Assembly (NCBI GenBank): GCA_018830745.1
Contig: JAHJRU010000266.1
Location: forward strand, 1 to 7,687
Length of the DNA: 7,687 nt
Direction of reading: 5' to 3'
From: Chloroflexota bacterium
GTDB lineage: Bacteria > Chloroflexota > Dehalococcoidia > Dehalococcoidales > JAHJRU01
Numbering within the stretch: the first letter of the stretch is position 1; every line of letters begins with the position of its first letter. The notes beneath the pieces are model-generated. The model saw only the letters and a program-made list of their open reading frames with translations. It was not told the origin of the DNA and did no database searches. This document shows positions 6,695 through 7,687 of this stretch, piece after piece. Made by a program: the position numbers and the translations under genes.

Positions 6695-6700
6695 GCGAAA

Positions 6701-7687
6701 GTGGTACAAACAGCCGAAAAAAGAAGGATTAGTGAACGAGTAAGAAAAGAGAAGGAGGAGTTACTTTCGGCTCCACCGCAGATTGATACTCAGAGACTCG
6801 AAGTCATGCTCGATGTGTATCAAGAAACGGCGATGAAGCCGACCATGCCTACTGTCATGCGCCGCGCTATCCTCTTCCACCGACTCTGCTCCGAAAAAAT
6901 CATATACATTGACGATAACCCGGTTGTCGGTAGCCAGACCAGGTATAAATACGGTGCCTACCCCTTCCCGGAGGAAGGGTGCCGCTGGATGGGGAGAACC
7001 GATGAGTTTTCTCTGCCGAGGGCAAAACTTCAAATATCCCCCGAAGCGAGACAATGGGTGGACAAGGCCGTCGAGCTCTGGCAAGATGCAAACCTGTTCA
7101 ACATTACCAGGGATATAATGCTCCAGAAATACAGTATCGATATACGCACCTTCTCCAAATGTGGCATCTGGATGGAAGCTGTGGCCGGCGGTGCCAGCCA
7201 TATCATAGCCCCTGACTATAACAAAGTCGTATCCAAGGGGCTAAAAGGGATTATGGCGGAAATAGAAGAAGCAGAGTCCAAACTGGACACCGGCGAACCG
7301 GATGGAACCGACAGATACTATTTTCTCCAGGCAGCTAAACTGGCGCTTAACGGTATGATACTGCTGGCTAACCGGTATGCCGCGTTGGCTCGGGAAATGG
7401 CTGAGAAAGAGAAGAATGCGGAACGTAAAAAGGAGCTGGAGGAGATTGCCCATATTTGTGAATGGGTGCCGGAAAATCCCGCCCGCAGTTTCCGTGAGGC
7501 GCTCCAGGCTTTCTGGTTTGTTCAGCTCGGAGTATGGCTGGAAGCACCGAAGGCACTAAATTCACCTCCGGCTACTCTCACCAGGTCCCTCTACCCCCTA
7601 TACAAAAAGGACAAAGAAGATGGCAAGATTACCGCAGAAGAGGCTATCGAACTCCTGCAGTTCTATTTTTTGAAAATAAACCAGTTA
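6701..7687 (+). CDS. Glycyl radical enzyme, pyruvate formate-lyase superfamily (N-terminal 329 residues, 3' end outside window)
   Basis: The frame is open from GTG 6701 to the right edge with no stop (329 codons), so about 40 percent of a typical 780-870 residue enzyme is present. Family features: an arginine/lysine-rich N-terminal helix (1-22), the NPVVGSQTRYKYGAYPFPE segment (73-91) that matches the common 'xxIVGxxTxxxxxxxPE' region, the strongly conserved VPENPARSFREALQAFWFVQL (256-276), and YPLYKKDKEDGKITAEEA (298-315) leading to a helix ending K325-x-N327. These fit the large GRE group of decarboxylases, dehydratases, lyases and fumarate-adding enzymes rather than PFL itself. Odd: residues 277-297 read GVWLEAPKALNSPP then ATLTRSL, where many members have a segment of the NGHSxSPGRxDQ type. 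The catalytic Cys and the RVxGY-like glycyl loop are outside the window, as is any radical SAM activase. The gene is divergent from the MarR gene and has its own promoter. The protein would be active only without oxygen. Substrate unknown. Confidence 0.9.
   Translation, partial: MVQTAEKRRISERVRKEKEELLSAPPQIDTQRLEVMLDVYQETAMKPTMPTVMRRAILFHRLCSEKIIYIDDNPVVGSQTRYKYGAYPFPEEGCRWMGRTDEFSLPRAKLQISPEARQWVDKAVELWQDANLFNITRDIMLQKYSIDIRTFSKCGIWMEAVAGGASHIIAPDYNKVVSKGLKGIMAEIEEAESKLDTGEPDGTDRYYFLQAAKLALNGMILLANRYAALAREMAEKEKNAERKKELEEIAHICEWVPENPARSFREALQAFWFVQLGVWLEAPKALNSPPATLTRSLYPLYKKDKEDGKITAEEAIELLQFYFLKINQL

Larger units (their letters stand above)
6227..6700. other. AT-rich divergent control region between marR-type and glycyl radical enzyme genes
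   Basis: These 474 bases hold no convincing gene. Bases 6421-6540 are about 24 percent G+C by hand count (29 of 120), far below the flanking genes, and contain repeated TATTATAGT (6432-6440 is TATTATAGT with its leading G at 6431; again 6535-6543) and repeated TTAGATTC (6499-6506 and 6545-6552). Two inverted repeats and a good promoter are listed separately. Small open frames are present (for example a TTG-initiated 70-codon frame from 6215), but none has a plausible ribosome binding site or recognisable protein. The long leader suggests multi-site regulation, or an insertion or decayed gene. Confidence 0.6.

Noticed and set aside
6227..6700. Possible riboswitch or tRNA in the long leader
   Set aside because: I could find no cloverleaf, T-loop consensus or known riboswitch core in these bases on either strand.
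6610..6732. 40-codon ATG open frame upstream of and overlapping the glycyl radical enzyme start
   Set aside because: Its ATG overlaps the -10 box and would lie upstream of the predicted start of transcription, and it has no ribosome binding site.
6761..7201. 146-codon minus-strand open frame
   Set aside because: It is antisense to the glycyl radical enzyme, whose plus-strand frame carries conserved family motifs; the minus translation shows no recognisable domain.

Overview
The window carries seven protein genes, two of them cut by the window edges, and no RNA genes, insertion sequences or CRISPR arrays that I could recognise. Every gene has a clear Shine-Dalgarno sequence of the GGAGG type, spacing is compact, and base composition looks roughly balanced, so this is bacterial DNA. 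An oxygen-labile glycyl radical enzyme and an iron-sulfur/flavin enoate reductase next to flavodoxin-fold and nitroreductase-type flavoproteins point to a strict anaerobe. I cannot fix the phylum from sequence alone; anaerobic Chloroflexota, Firmicutes or sulfate-reducer lineages would all fit.

Layout from left to right: (1) the C-terminal part of an AMP-forming acyl-CoA synthetase (1-1136, +); (2) a 658-residue 2-enoate/2,4-dienoyl-CoA reductase-like flavoprotein (1414-3390, +); (3) a 185-residue flavodoxin-fold NAD(P)H/FMN oxidoreductase with a degenerate iron-sulfur-flavoprotein Cys motif (3488-4045, +); (4) a short-chain dehydrogenase/reductase on the opposite strand (4104-4859, -); (5) a nitroreductase-family protein (5050-5712, +) with a GTG start, behind a good promoter and a perfect small palindrome; (6) a MarR-family regulator (5729-6226, -); (7) a 474-base AT-rich control region; (8) the first 329 codons of a glycyl radical enzyme of the pyruvate formate-lyase superfamily (6701 to the right edge, +).

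Taken together the genes look like a regulated catabolic island for an organic acid or aromatic compound under anoxic conditions: CoA activation, reduction of a C=C bond, alcohol/ketone interconversion by the SDR, flavin-dependent redox steps, and a radical enzyme that would do C-C bond formation, C-C cleavage, decarboxylation or dehydration. The MarR gene is divergent from the glycyl radical enzyme gene, and the region between them holds a canonical sigma-70-like promoter (TTGCCT-N17-TATAAT) and several inverted repeats. The substrate is not readable from this window. The most interesting item is the glycyl radical enzyme: its N-terminal half is recognisable, but the usual SPGRxDQ-like segment is replaced by a divergent sequence. 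Its catalytic Cys, glycyl loop and activase gene would lie beyond the right edge.
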